Assembly: GCF_000471905.2 (NCBI RefSeq) | Contig: NW_006499799.1 | Coordinates: 4,992,499-5,056,498 of the forward strand | Length of the DNA: 64,000 nt | Direction of reading: 5' to 3' | From: Amborella trichopoda | Lineage: Eukaryota; Streptophyta; Magnoliopsida; Amborellales; Amborellaceae | Part shown: positions 34,521-44,859 of the stretch, one piece after another | Position numbering within the stretch: the first letter of the stretch is position 1 | Layout: every line of letters begins with the position of its first letter | Position numbers and translations under genes: made by a program | The notes under the pieces: model-generated | What the model was told of the DNA's origin: nothing | Databases searched by the model: none | Seen by the model: only the letters and a program-made list of their open reading frames with translations

Positions 34521-35600
34521 AAGATCTGCGGTTAAGAGCCAACTTATAACATTGTGACTCGAGCCATCTCTGGTATCTATTCATATCTTATGACTAAGAT
34601 CCAGGTTCACATATACCATAAATATGGGTGAGGTTACATAAAAAGCTTTTCCTTTTAAATATTCTTATCTAGGCGTTTGACTAAGTCTAATAACTTTTGA
34701 TGAGTTTCACCTTATGATAATAAGTAAGTGGAAATTTCTCTTTCTAGATGAACCTTTATTTTAAGAAAGCGGGATTTCATAAGGGGTGAAACTCATGCCT
34801 ATAAGTAAGTGGAAATTTCTTTCATGATGAACCTTTATTTAAGAAAGTGGGATTTCGTAAGGGGCGTTTGACATTGAAACTGAAATTAGAGTTGGAAGTT
34901 TTCAATTTTGAAATCTCGAAGGCAGAAATTTGAGTATTTGGTAGTAGAAAATATTGTGTTTGTTTAATCTATTTGGAATTATAAGGATTTTGAAAAACTA
35001 TGTTAGGTTTAAGCTAGAATTTTGTAAACTAGGTGATCTGAAAATTCTCCAATTTCAACTATGCATTCAGGTTGTCATTTAATGAGATGGTCATGCTTGC
35101 TAGATGAATGAGATTTTAAAATCACATGTCCATATTACATAAAAATAAATAAAATAATTTCAATAAGTTGAGAGCTTATTTAAATATTTCAATTTTATTT
35201 TTCTCTGCATCCGATTAACTAATATTTTGGGCATCTGTACTTCCCACTCTTAGCACCCATAAAAAATATAGATAAAAATTAAAAAAATAATGATTGAGAT
35301 ATATCCTCACAGACTATAAGAGCACATTAGAGTATTTCAATGTTACTCTTTTATATACATCCGATAGAGCTAAACTTTAGGCATCTACATCTCTTATGCT
35401 CACTCTTTTAAAAAAAAAATTAAAATATATATTTTAGAAATACTAGAGTATGATCGAAACACTCTTGAGACTATTGAGATGATGATGCAAAATCACCTCC
35501 AATTGGACGTAAGGTGTTTCTCATATTGTCTAAAGGTATTTTGATCAAGTATACAATGAACTTTATGAGTTAAATAAAGTCATTGTAGAGAGAAAAGAGG
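34521..35600. other. AT-rich intergenic DNA with a short duplication
   Basis: A block with AAGTAAGTGGAAATTTCT and GATGAACCTTTATTT is repeated at about 34723-34785 and 34802-34860. Nothing else is recognised, though the LTR of the Copia remnant that follows may begin here. Confidence 0.55.
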
Positions 35601-36480
35601 ATCACATGCATGTTTGTGAGGGAAGCTCTTGTAGAGCTAAAGGAGATAAGTTTTGGGGAGACCAAGATTGGGGGTTCAACACTAACCCTAGCTTTGTTGT
35701 GGCTTTATACTGGGATAACTTTCATTGACATTTCTTTACAGCGTCGAAGTTGGTTGAAGGTTGGGAGTCGATTGATGGTATTGTTGTATTATGAAAATCC
35801 ATTTGACATTTTTCTTTACTATTGTGAGGTAATCCCTATGTAGATACAAAACTTGTAATTCTTCTATTTATAGTTAATTCATCCTTGTTGCTTGCTCATA
35901 GATGTAGCTCAATTTTGGGTGAGCCACATACATTTATTTGTTTGTGGTGATTTGATTATGGTTCGTAGTGTGTGGTTGTATCATTACATTTTTTATTTTA
36001 TTTTATTTTGACTCCATCTTATTTTTCTCAAATTTACTATAATATATTCAGTTCTTGGGTGTATAAATTTCTTGAAATCAGTTTTTCAGTGATAGACAAA
36101 TCGGTCTTGAGGTGTTAGATTTGTTATAATGGGAGGTTTCACTACAACAAGGGGTTATCGAACTAGTCTCAACAAGTGGTAATAGAGCTAAGGGAAGTGT
36201 GTATTAATTTAAGAAAATGACAATTTAGAAATTTGAAGTAGAGAAGTTTGATGGAAGGAAAGATTTTGAAAATTGAAAAATAGAATTTCATTACATATTG
36301 GGAAAACAAGGTCTTTATATAGCGTTGTAAGGAAAAACTAAGAAACTGAAAAGTATGAGGGATGATGATTGGTAAGACTTGGATAGGAAGGCGCTTGCCA
36401 CTATTTGCTTGGATGTAACGAATGAAATACTATTTAATATAGTAAGAGAAAAGAAGGCGGCGGATACCAAACAAAGTCTC
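35601..36480 (+). mobile_element. Truncated Copia element: LTR end, primer site and gag start
   Basis: TGGTAATAGAGC (36177-36188) resembles the Copia primer site TGGTATCAGAGC and is followed at once by a gag-like start. The sequence to its left should be the end of an LTR; the LTR start is not defined, and no second LTR was found. Everything after the first part of gag is missing. Confidence 0.6.
36215..36470 (+). pseudogene. Copia gag N-terminal remnant
   Basis: Translation gives KFEVEKFDGRKDFEN, then FHYILGKQGLYIAL, then DLDRKALATICLDVTNEIL and FNIVREKKAAD. This matches the N-terminal layout of plant Copia gag (KF.V.KF.G.N.F..W, then L...L, then D..A...I...L...V). Three or more stops break it, and it stops abruptly at an unrelated 33-bp repeat. 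Confidence 0.75.
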
Positions 36481-36546
36481 TAACAAAATAGAGTTTGATT
36501 TCACTTTCTTCTGTAACAAAATAGAGTTTGATTTCACTTTCTTCTC
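36481..36546. repeat. 33-bp tandem duplication
   Basis: TAACAAAATAGAGTTTGATT starts at 36481 and 36514, and the units are identical by eye. Confidence 0.9.
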
Positions 36547-37463
36547 TAGAAATACCTGGAAACTTCTTATCCTACCCAATTCTTAAAAAGCATAACTAAA
36601 AAAACAATAAAATCACAATTTAAATAAAATTACAATTTTAATTTTTTTTTCTAATTTTTATCTTCATTATTCCCCCCGGGTTGGGGATTAGCACCACCTC
36701 GAGTTTATAGAATTCATCATTCTCTCTGGGTTGGAAGAAGTACGACCTCGAGCTTATAGAACTTAAATATTTTATAACCTTATGAAAAGTTGGTGATGAA
36801 GTACCATTATTCTCCTTGGTACTTCTTTTTTAATGATCTAACTAAGAAGACACTTAGAGTACAATTTGAAGAGGAATTTTGAACTATTTATCTCTGAAAA
36901 ACCAAACTAATCTTGAATTCTCCTTCGATCTCAAAGGGTTATATGAAATATACCGCAACTAGTATATTTTCTTCTTCATAATTGTCAACATCTTTTGCAG
37001 TGAGAGTTACCTCTTCATGTTTTTCTTCCTCGAATTGCTATTTTGTTATATTACTTTGCTAATATGCTCTACTAGGCCTTCTTTCAGTCTCTCAAATATT
37101 TGATCTAAGCTCGCCATAATTAGATCAACAGTATCCCATGGCTTTGATACGGGAAGATGATAGAAGAAATGGCTTTGATACGGAAAGAAATAATTAAAAT
37201 AAAAAAAATAATAAAGGCTTTGATACAGGAAGATGGATGAATGACTTTGATGTAGAAGATGGTGGGAAGAAATAATTAAAATAAAAATAATAATAACGGG
37301 TGAGAAATTATACTAAAAATAATAATAAAAGGTGAGAAATTATACTATCTCTATGAGACGGCAAGAGAGTCCACCCCAAAGATCTTTTCACAAGATAACT
37401 CTTTTTTGAATAACCAAAATTCTCTTGGTTTATAATAATGGATTTCTTCCATTTAAATACACT

Positions 37464-37494
<31 letters not shown>

Positions 37495-38526
37495 AAACCA
37501 CAAAATATAAACTCTATCTCTCTCTATTATCTACCTAAATCTCTTCCTATCTTCTCTCTCTTCACCTCACCAGACACATTTTCTCAACCTTTACCCACAT
37601 TTTACTTTTTCCATATCTAACTACCCACATTTGATATTTCTCATAATTAAATCTTTTAAATCTCTCAATTCTTATCCAACTCTTTTCTTCTTCTCAAACT
37701 TTTCTTCTCCTAAAATGAGGCCCCATGAACATTTCTTATCCAACTCTTTTCTTCTTCCCCATCTTTTCTACTCCCAACATGAGGCCCTAGAACCTCCTCT
37801 AACTCTCTAACTAAATCTCTAACTAATCTACTAAATCTATGAAAATAGGATTATCTCATTTTAAGCCACGTTGACCATACCAGCTTCATGAATGAACCTT
37901 ATCTAGTAAACAAAGAATACCAAAAAATTAGAAACTTCTTATCCTATCTAGTTCTAGAAAACAATAACTCAAAAAAATTGCAATGAAATTTTTTTTTTTT
38001 CTAATTTTTCCTTGCATAAGCAACAAACCTTCAAATAGAGGGATTGTAGGGAACAATGTAGGAAAAATTGATTCCCGTCTTCTTAAAAACGAGAGAGATG
38101 AGAGAAAAATGGCATATTTTATATTTTTGAAAAACTTATGACAAAAGATATGGTGAGGCAATTAGCATGAGATATATTAAGGGAGAGAGAATCTTAAAAA
38201 GAAATCAGTTTAGAGTAGCACCTCCTATTTTGACTTTATATTATCAAAAGAAAGAAATCGAAAAATAAATCTTAAAACAATTTAGAAAGAGAAATCAAAT
38301 AATTTACTCCTTTATTTCTCCTCCTAAATTTACTTATTTTCTCTCATAAATAAGATGAAATATTCATTAACTTTTTAAATTTAATCAGAGTTTCTCTTTA
38401 CAAAAGATATGCACGTATTAATTTTGAAAATGACACTATAAAATAGATGCCCGATCTACTTGCATGACAATTATACTGAATACCTAAATCATGAAGCTGA
38501 TGTCCATGTTTCTCTCTTTTCTCATG
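36547..38526. other. AT-rich low-complexity region, no gene
   Basis: It contains loose repeats around GGCTTTGATACGG (37139-37250) and AAAATAATAATAA...GGTGAGAAATTATAC (37296-37345), and an (AAAT)n tract at 37465-37497. A block of about 90 bp with AACTTCTTATCCTA recurs at 36562 and 37932, each followed by a T-rich run. I cannot tell whether this is an LTR pair or chance. Confidence 0.55.
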
Positions 38527-38534
38527 GTCTCATC
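38527..38534. repeat. 8-bp target-site duplication, left (GTCTCATC)
   Basis: GTCTCATC is repeated exactly at 39002-39009, flanking the MITE. Eight base pairs is the hAT signature. Confidence 0.88.
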
Positions 38535-39001
38535 CCATGTTAGCCGTTTCCGGTTTTAGGTTTTGGTGATCGGCCAGTATCTAACAAAAAAAAATAAAAA
38601 TAAAAGATATAAAATTCCAAAAATAAGGAATTTGGTTTGTAATAATATTCTTTATATTATGATAAAGATTAGATATTGTTTTGGTCATTAATACTCCTTT
38701 TATATTTTCCCATCTTTTTCGTAAAATTTAAAAAGTACACCTAGGCACAAATCGATGATTTAAAATCCATATTTTTCATTAATTTTCAACTTTATTTGAA
38801 TGTGTTTTGTTTTAATCATTCTTTATATGTTTTTCATAGTTTAGCAGATTTTTTATTTGTATATTTCTTATTGTTTTCAACAATTTTGACCCCCCGAGAT
38901 TTACGTAAACAGTTGAATCGATCGCTTTACAGGTTAGGCCGGTTAAGTCGTTTTCGGGCCCATGTCCGGTTAACTGTTTCGGTTCGATTTTGTGAACATT
39001 G
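38535..39001 (-). mobile_element. hAT-like MITE, copy 2 (467 bp)
   Basis: On the minus strand it begins CAATGTTCACAAAATCG, like the copy at 23929 (CAGTGTTTACAAAATCG), and it ends ...CTAACATGG. The body aligns with copy 1 in inverse orientation. Perfect GTCTCATC duplications bracket it. It has no coding capacity and would need a transposase from elsewhere. Confidence 0.9.
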
Positions 39002-39009
39002 GTCTCATC
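39002..39009. repeat. 8-bp target-site duplication, right (GTCTCATC)
   Basis: Exact match to 38527-38534. Confidence 0.88.
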
Positions 39010-39099
39010 GCATTGCCATTATAGCAGTAGGTGTACGATAGTTCATTTCTTCTTCTTTTTTATACTAAGTTTTATATTAGGACTTAGTTTTATATTAGA

Positions 39100-39470
39100 A
39101 AAAGGTTTATATAAGGTTGCAACCTTATAATGTAGAGCTACAGATGTACCTTAAAAATCCATTAGAAAATATAGTTTTAATGTTGATCATTTCGACATCG
39201 AGATGTATGACCATGAAAAATAAAAAGATTTTAAGTCTCAGAAATAGTGCATTTTACAACATATCATCTACACCATCCATTTTCAAGATTTTCATATATT
39301 TATAGATCTACTTGATTTTAACCATTTTTGAAAGTTAAAATGTTAAAATTAGATATAAAAATAGATTTTGAGATAATCCTAAGAACATTTTGCATCAAAA
39401 TTATATACCATGATAAAATTTGAAGGTGCACCTTACCTCTATCGCTACGGATGCATCTGCATGCCAACTG
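39100..39470. mobile_element. MITE, GTAAGGTGCAC family
   Basis: Shares with 47117-47450 the blocks CCATTTTCAAGATTTTCA and ATAGATCTACTTGAT-like, and ends AAGGTGCACCTTACCTCT. TATAAGGTTGCAACCTTATA near the left edge is a perfect palindrome. Confidence 0.65.
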
Positions 39471-39479
39471 CACCCTTTA

Positions 39480-41340
39480 TATTATTCATAAACTATGAGG
39501 GGGAAATATTTCATTTTTCTCTAGAACATTCTTTATTAATATCTACCATTTATTATTATTTTTAACATTTTTTTTCTATACATATTTTACTTTAGACTTT
39601 TTTTAAACATTTTTTTATTAATATCTTTATATTTATTTGTTTATTTTATACAGTTCTTTATATCCAAATATTTGTAATCACGCTATTTTAAAATAAATTT
39701 ATCTTGAAAAATAAATTGTGAGTTTTCATTTTATTTATTTTAAAATTGTATTACGTGCTTCATATTGAAAAAAACGTTGTGGGGAGTTTATACCAGAGAT
39801 ACCTTGCATCCCCAAAGGTATATAGTTGATTTATTTAAATTTTATAAGCATCAACTCTTTATCAATTCCAATTCATGGTTTTGCTTGATTTGAGATTTTA
39901 TGAGTACTGATGTTCCATCTATATTCATTTGTTAATTTTATAGCTTTGAATTGATAAAATTTTCATAGTTTATTTTATTATGAATGATGCTATTAAACAC
40001 AAGTGAAAATCTTATAAATTAACGAAACTTAGAAAATTATATAGACAATGGGTTTGATAAGGTTATTTTGTCTTCTGTTAAAAGAATTTATTCTTTTACT
40101 TACACTTTTTGTTATTAGAAATAAATAATATTTGTGCATTTGGTGCATCTTAAATTTATTTATTTTCTTATATTTTAAATTAAAATTATAAATGTTTCAG
40201 CATAGCAAACCAATGTCCTAATATTTTCAGTTTGGATTATAGTTTTTTACTGCCTAATATTTTTTCTAATATTTGAGTTTTATTACCCTTTTTGGATATT
40301 TGAAAATATTTACATCGTCTTAAGTAGATAAAAAAGGAAACATGCATTTTTTTTTTCAATTTTTTGTGGAATTTATGCTTTTAAGCATAAAATTTTGTGT
40401 TTTAAAGAATAGTTACGAGTTTATCTTTTCCTTTTCCAATAGTTAATTTTTATTAATTTTTGAAACTAAACATTAGTTTTAAAAATTATTTCAATTTTTC
40501 TATTTTCATTTGTTTTGTTTTCCAATATTTTTATGCTCTTAAAGTTCATTGATGACTCATTAAAATATTTTCAAGAGTTTTAACAAAACTATTATTTTTA
40601 AAAGTAGTTTCAAATGACCAATTTCCAAATTTCTTATAGTAAAGCTTTACAATATATGTGTTACTTTTCTACGAAAGTAAGCATTGGAAATCCCGTTTTT
40701 ATCACTATTTTTTTCTTACTTGAAGTTACATTATATTTTGAAGGTTTTCAAAATTGTTGAATACATTAAATTTTTATGATGGTTTTAAAATTATTTTATT
40801 GTTCTTTATTAAAAAATTTTAAAAAATATTTTTATAACGTTTTATTAAAATTTTGAAATTTTATTTCCTTAGCTTGCATTTGGTTAACTGCTAGGGAGCT
40901 AGAACCCATGAATTAACAATTGGCAGATGCCCCTCTTTTAGTATTAATTACCAGGGAACTAAGAACCCACGAATACTTTTTTTTTTTTGTTGAGAATGTT
41001 CATAAGTACCCATGAATGATATTTGTTACAATTTACATAACAACTTGAAAGAATGCACATGCCACGTTCTGAATAAGATTGCTTATAATGTAGATAACAA
41101 TAATAAGTAATAGAAAGAGGATGACTACTTTCATGACTCAGCCATAGGCTCATTTCCCTTCCCCACCCTTGCTCTCACTACTACAAAATGCCATCATCTA
41201 ACTTGAAAATCTCACATTTACCTTCCACAATTTGGTCAAAGCCTCGATGACATTCAAGTTTCAACTTGTTCGCTTTTTACCTAAAAATTGACCAGAAATG
41301 AAGGGGCTGCTATCTTAGCTTTCAACGATGTGGAACATAT
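39480..41340. other. Very AT-rich intergenic DNA
   Basis: No gene, domain or clear repeat. Near 40886 and 40945 the phrase CTAG/CAGGGA(A/G)CTA(A)GAACCCA appears twice, about 60 bp apart. Confidence 0.6.
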
Positions 41341-41344
41341 TCAT

Positions 41345-41900
41345 AGGTTACTTTCCCTCTAATATCAGAGATCCCATCCCAACTATGTGGATCGGCTATG
41401 TGACTTCTTATTTTACAATTTTGATCTATTAACGGTCATGCTCTCAGTCAGACTGTAAGTTGCTATATCTCTTCTCACTATTTCTATCCATGTCTTTTTG
41501 GGCGTTTCTCATGCTTTTAAGAGCCTTTTACTTGAACCAATTTGTCCTTCCTAAGCAATGTTGTATTAGATCTGTGCCGCACATGCTCAGCCTCCCTAAG
41601 TCTACTGTCCTCATCCTATTGTTCAATGGATCTACCCCTAAGTTCCATTCAATTATTTTGAATTTTATCCTTTATTATCTTGCCACTTATATATCTCAAC
41701 ATCCTCATCTCAGCTACACTCGGCCTGTGGATATGTTGTTTGTTGACCGCCGAACATTTTATCAAATACAATATGGCTGCTTTTACAACTTCCCTATAAA
41801 ATGTCCCATTTAGTTTCATAGATATGCGGAGATTACATAAAACTCCAGATGCACATCTCCACTTCTCCCATTCGAAGAATCTAGATAAAATATATAATTC
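41345..41900 (-). pseudogene. RTE-type LINE reverse transcriptase C-terminal remnant
   Basis: The minus strand reads EWEKWRCASGVLCNLRISMK, then LNGTFYREVVKAAILYLIKC, then SVAEMRMLRYISGKIIKDKI. Further downstream, after frame changes, is SHIADPHSWD. These are the hallmark blocks of RTE-clade non-LTR elements (W...SGVLCD..IP.KLKGKFYR...; VAEMRMLRW..GKTR.DKI; HVADP..WD). Only the C-terminal end is present, as expected for a 5'-truncated insertion, and it is broken by stops and frameshifts. No tail or flanking duplication was identified. Confidence 0.85.
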
Positions 41901-41920
41901 ATTTTTTGTGTAATTCACGA

Positions 41921-42341
41921 ATATGTAAATTATGAATATTTTCTTCTTGTTCCTTGAATGGAATTCCACCATGAATTCTGTGAAAAAATATAACAAATTA
42001 TGGATATAGCTTTTCTAGTTGTTAGTTTAACCGTTTTTTATAATTTATATATTTAATAAATTTAATTATTTTATGAAAAATTGTATTTGATTCAACCGTA
42101 TCCAAAAGCCCCTACACTTTATTGGCACCAATATGTGGATTATGAATATTTTCTTCTTATTCCTTGAACGAAATTCCACCATGACTTCTGTGAAACTATA
42201 TAACAGATTATGAGTATAGCTTTTTCTAGTTGTTAGTTTACCAGTTTTTTTATAATTTATATATTTAGTATATTTCATTATTATATGAAAAATTGTATTT
42301 GATTCAACCGTATCCAAAACCCCCTATACTTTATTGGCACC
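41921..42341. repeat. 210-bp tandem duplication
   Basis: ATATGTAAATTATGAATATT at 41921 and ATATGTGGATTATGAATATT at 42131 start two similar units. Each ends near CCTA(C/T)ACTTTATTGGCACCAA. It abuts the RTE remnant. Confidence 0.85.
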
Positions 42342-42419
42342 AACACAAGCCAATGTTTGGTGAAATGGTTGCCTGTTGCTCATGCATCATAAGGGTCACT
42401 TCTGCATTGCTGAAACCTA

Positions 42420-43322
42420 AATGTGGGTCTTTCGCAGGAGTTTCGTTCGGATTTGAAAGCCGAACTTTCTAAACCTTTTGCCTCTAATGATGGCATGGAA
42501 GGGTGATGTAAATTGTATCAAGGGGCAGGCAGGAACAAGTATCATTTTTGAATTTGGCTCTGGGATGTGTTTGTTATTTTCTAGAACTTTTGGCCCCGGG
42601 ATGTATTTGTCATTTAAAATGTATAAACATAATTTGTTATGAAGGACTTTCTTGGTTTAGTTTAAAGTCAAGGGTAAAAATAGAGTGCTGTGGATTTTTC
42701 TTGTTGTCAAAGAGTTAAAATAGAGTAATGTTATTTTGAGTACCCATCAATCTAAAAGTTCAATGAAGTAGACTTTCTATGTATGAGAATATCGTTCGAT
42801 GAATGAAGATTTTGTTATATGGGAATTAGGTTGCATGAAAGTTATAAGGAATAGGTATAGGAAAATTGGATCGTTTTGCTAGTTTGTTAGGGATATTTTG
42901 AACATTTTCTAGCTCCACAATGGGTCTGTATGTATTGTACATTGCTGTAATAGTTAGTTTTGTTGATAATTTGATAATGAAATCTTCTTCCTCCTCTTTG
43001 GTATAGAGAGGGAGAATTCTCATCATTGTGTATCTCGATTACCTTGAGTTAGAAGGCCATCTTGTGTACTTGCAGTACCTCTAGTGGCAGGAGTTAGGGC
43101 TGAAGATCCCTTCCTCTTCATTCCCTTGATCGAGATCAAGGCAGCCACGTCGTTGTAGCACAATCAGCCTCGGATCTATATTTTGCGGTTCTGTTTTTGG
43201 ACCAAAGTTGCAACTTCCATTTTCTTCCTAATTCCAACTCCTTCCATGTCCACCAATGCAGGCAAAAGGCTTAGAAGGTTCGGCTTCTGAAGCCGAAGCT
43301 CCGGCCAAACAAACACACCTAA
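42420..43322. mobile_element. Probable DNA transposon with about 75-85-bp inverted ends
   Basis: The left block with GCCGAACTTTCTAAACC and TTTTGCCTCTAATG is the inverse of the right block with GGCAAAAGGCTTAGAAG and GTTCGGCTTCTGAAGCCGAA. The right outer edge, read inward, is AGGTGTGTTTGTTTGG, like Tourist/Harbinger ends. No transposase and no certain duplication were found. The interior is about 730 bp without a gene. Confidence 0.65.
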
Positions 43323-44190
43323 AAAGTACAGCATACTCATGCTAAAGACAAGGGCCTTTGTGCTTCAAATTTTATTTTATTTTATTTATTTTTAATATTT
43401 TTTAGATCATTGATTGAAACCGATCCGACTCAATATTGCCGATCCAACGACCTGATATAAATCTACGGGTGAACAATCTACCCTACCGATCCGAATATTA
43501 AAATAATACTTCTTATTATTTTGGTTAAGATTGGCGTTCTCGTTGGCTTGCTTTTGTGAGAAGTGCCACTGGCTAATAAACAATGTGGAATGGACATTTG
43601 AACGACACTCCACTGTTAGTAGAAAAATAGCAACAGGTGGCGATTAATAATACGCATTCAGCAGTAGTTTGTAATTTATGAAGAATTCACGGGCACTTAT
43701 TATTAGAAAATTCTTTCATGTGGGTTGGACCGTATTTTTACAATATACGGTCTAGATGCATAAAGCATCCATCGTAAAGATGGAGGTAATTCATTAAAAG
43801 CAAGTGAATATAACAGTCCAAATGTCTTTTTAATATGATTATTGTTTCTACTTTTTAATTTTTTATTTATTTTTCATATTTATAATCTCCATGTTAAAGA
43901 TTATATATTATCTAAAAATTAAGATCAAATAATATTTTAAAAATATATTTATTGCGGAGCCCACATTTCTACACATGCGGGCTGGCCGCATAGAAACTGT
44001 ATCCTTTATCTTTGCATATAACTCTTATCTTTCCTTCCACTTAGTCCACTTTATTTATCTCTCTCCACTCTGCTTTTCTTGCTGACAAAGCTTGATGATG
44101 ATAGCCTTAGGCAGCATGGGATAAAAATCCTTTCTCTGAGCTGCACTCTACACCTCCCCCTTCTCCCCCTCTCTCTCTCTCTCCTCTCTC
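43323..44190. other. Upstream region of the gene at 44455
   Basis: AT-rich at first; the last 150 bp become CT-rich (CTCTCTCTCTCTCCTCTCTC) before the gap. I find no convincing TATA box at a usable distance, because the gap separates this part from the leader. The promoter and transcription start probably lie here. Confidence 0.45.
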
Positions 44191-44287
44191 NNNNNNNNNN
44201 NNNNNNNNNNNNNNNNNNNNNNNNNNNNNNNNNNNNNNNNNNNNNNNNNNNNNNNNNNNNNNNNNNNNNNNNNNNNNNNNNNNNNNN
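44191..44287. other. Assembly gap (97 N)
   Basis: The gap lies between CT-rich tracts, 167 bp upstream of the start codon of the next gene, so the 5' leader is incomplete. Confidence 0.99.
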
Positions 44288-44385
44288 TAGTAGTAGTACG
44301 TTACGTACGTACGACGATAGGTAGTAAACGTAACTTTACCTTCTCTGACGTCGTCACTCTACTACCTACTCTCCCTCCCTCCTCC

Positions 44386-44389
<4 letters not shown>

Positions 44390-44424
<35 letters not shown>
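44390..44424. repeat. (CT)n microsatellite in the 5' leader
   Basis: About 17 CT units end 30 bp before the ATG. Such tracts are common in plant 5' untranslated regions. Confidence 0.95.
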
Positions 44425-44427
<3 letters not shown>

Positions 44428-44454
44428 AATAATTCAACCTCTCACTCTCTAGAA

Positions 44455-44859
44455 ATGATGAATTCTGGGTGTGTTGCTGGCTGCCTGGATGCCGATACAC
44501 CGGTAAGGCCCACGTACGTGAATCTGTACAAGTGGCCGGAATCCGATGCTGAGTTTGTGAGATCAATGGCCAGTGGCAAACTGCAGCAGCAGCAGAGGGT
44601 GGTCGATAGCTACTCGTGCCGGCAGATGTACCTAAGGAGCTATACATTCTGCAGGAAGGAGAGTGTACAACAGAAGACCAAGAAGTGCTTCGGGAGGGTG
44701 AAGAGTAGGGTTGTTTGTCGAAGGCAGAGGAAGAGGAGGAGGAGCGAGAAGAAGACAATGACAGAGAAAATCACATCGATCTCGTGCGCCGCCTTCTTCT
44801 CCATCTTCCACAGGCTCCTGGCTTGCACTGCCACAGTAGATGTTGTGGACCACCTGTGA
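44455..44859 (+). CDS. Small cysteine-rich, basic plant protein of unknown function
   Basis: A single exon of 134 codons. The start at 44455 is preferred over the in-frame GTG 30 bp earlier because two ATG codons stand in tandem just after the CT-rich leader. The stop is TGA at 44857-44859. Residues 1-40 hold two cysteines and the phrase YVNLYKWPESDAEFVRSM. Residues 54-70 read SCRQMYLRSYTFCRKES. Residues 85-100 are strongly basic (RQRKRRRSEKK), a possible nuclear localisation signal. The end (110-134) alternates Cys and hydrophobics (SCAAFFSIFHRLLACTA) and closes VDVVDHL. No signal peptide, membrane segment or catalytic motif is visible. Its composition and codon use differ from the surrounding AT-rich repeats, and there are no internal stops. 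The RQMYLRSYTF and C-terminal CTA-VDVVDH blocks remind me of a small uncharacterised angiosperm family, but I cannot name it. No function is proposed. Confidence 0.8.
   Translation: MMNSGCVAGCLDADTPVRPTYVNLYKWPESDAEFVRSMASGKLQQQQRVVDSYSCRQMYLRSYTFCRKESVQQKTKKCFGRVKSRVVCRRQRKRRRSEKKTMTEKITSISCAAFFSIFHRLLACTATVDVVDHL

Noticed and set aside
36560-38010. Direct repeat pair of about 90 bp suggesting an LTR element
   Set aside because: The match is short and AT-rich. No primer site, polypurine tract or duplication supports it.
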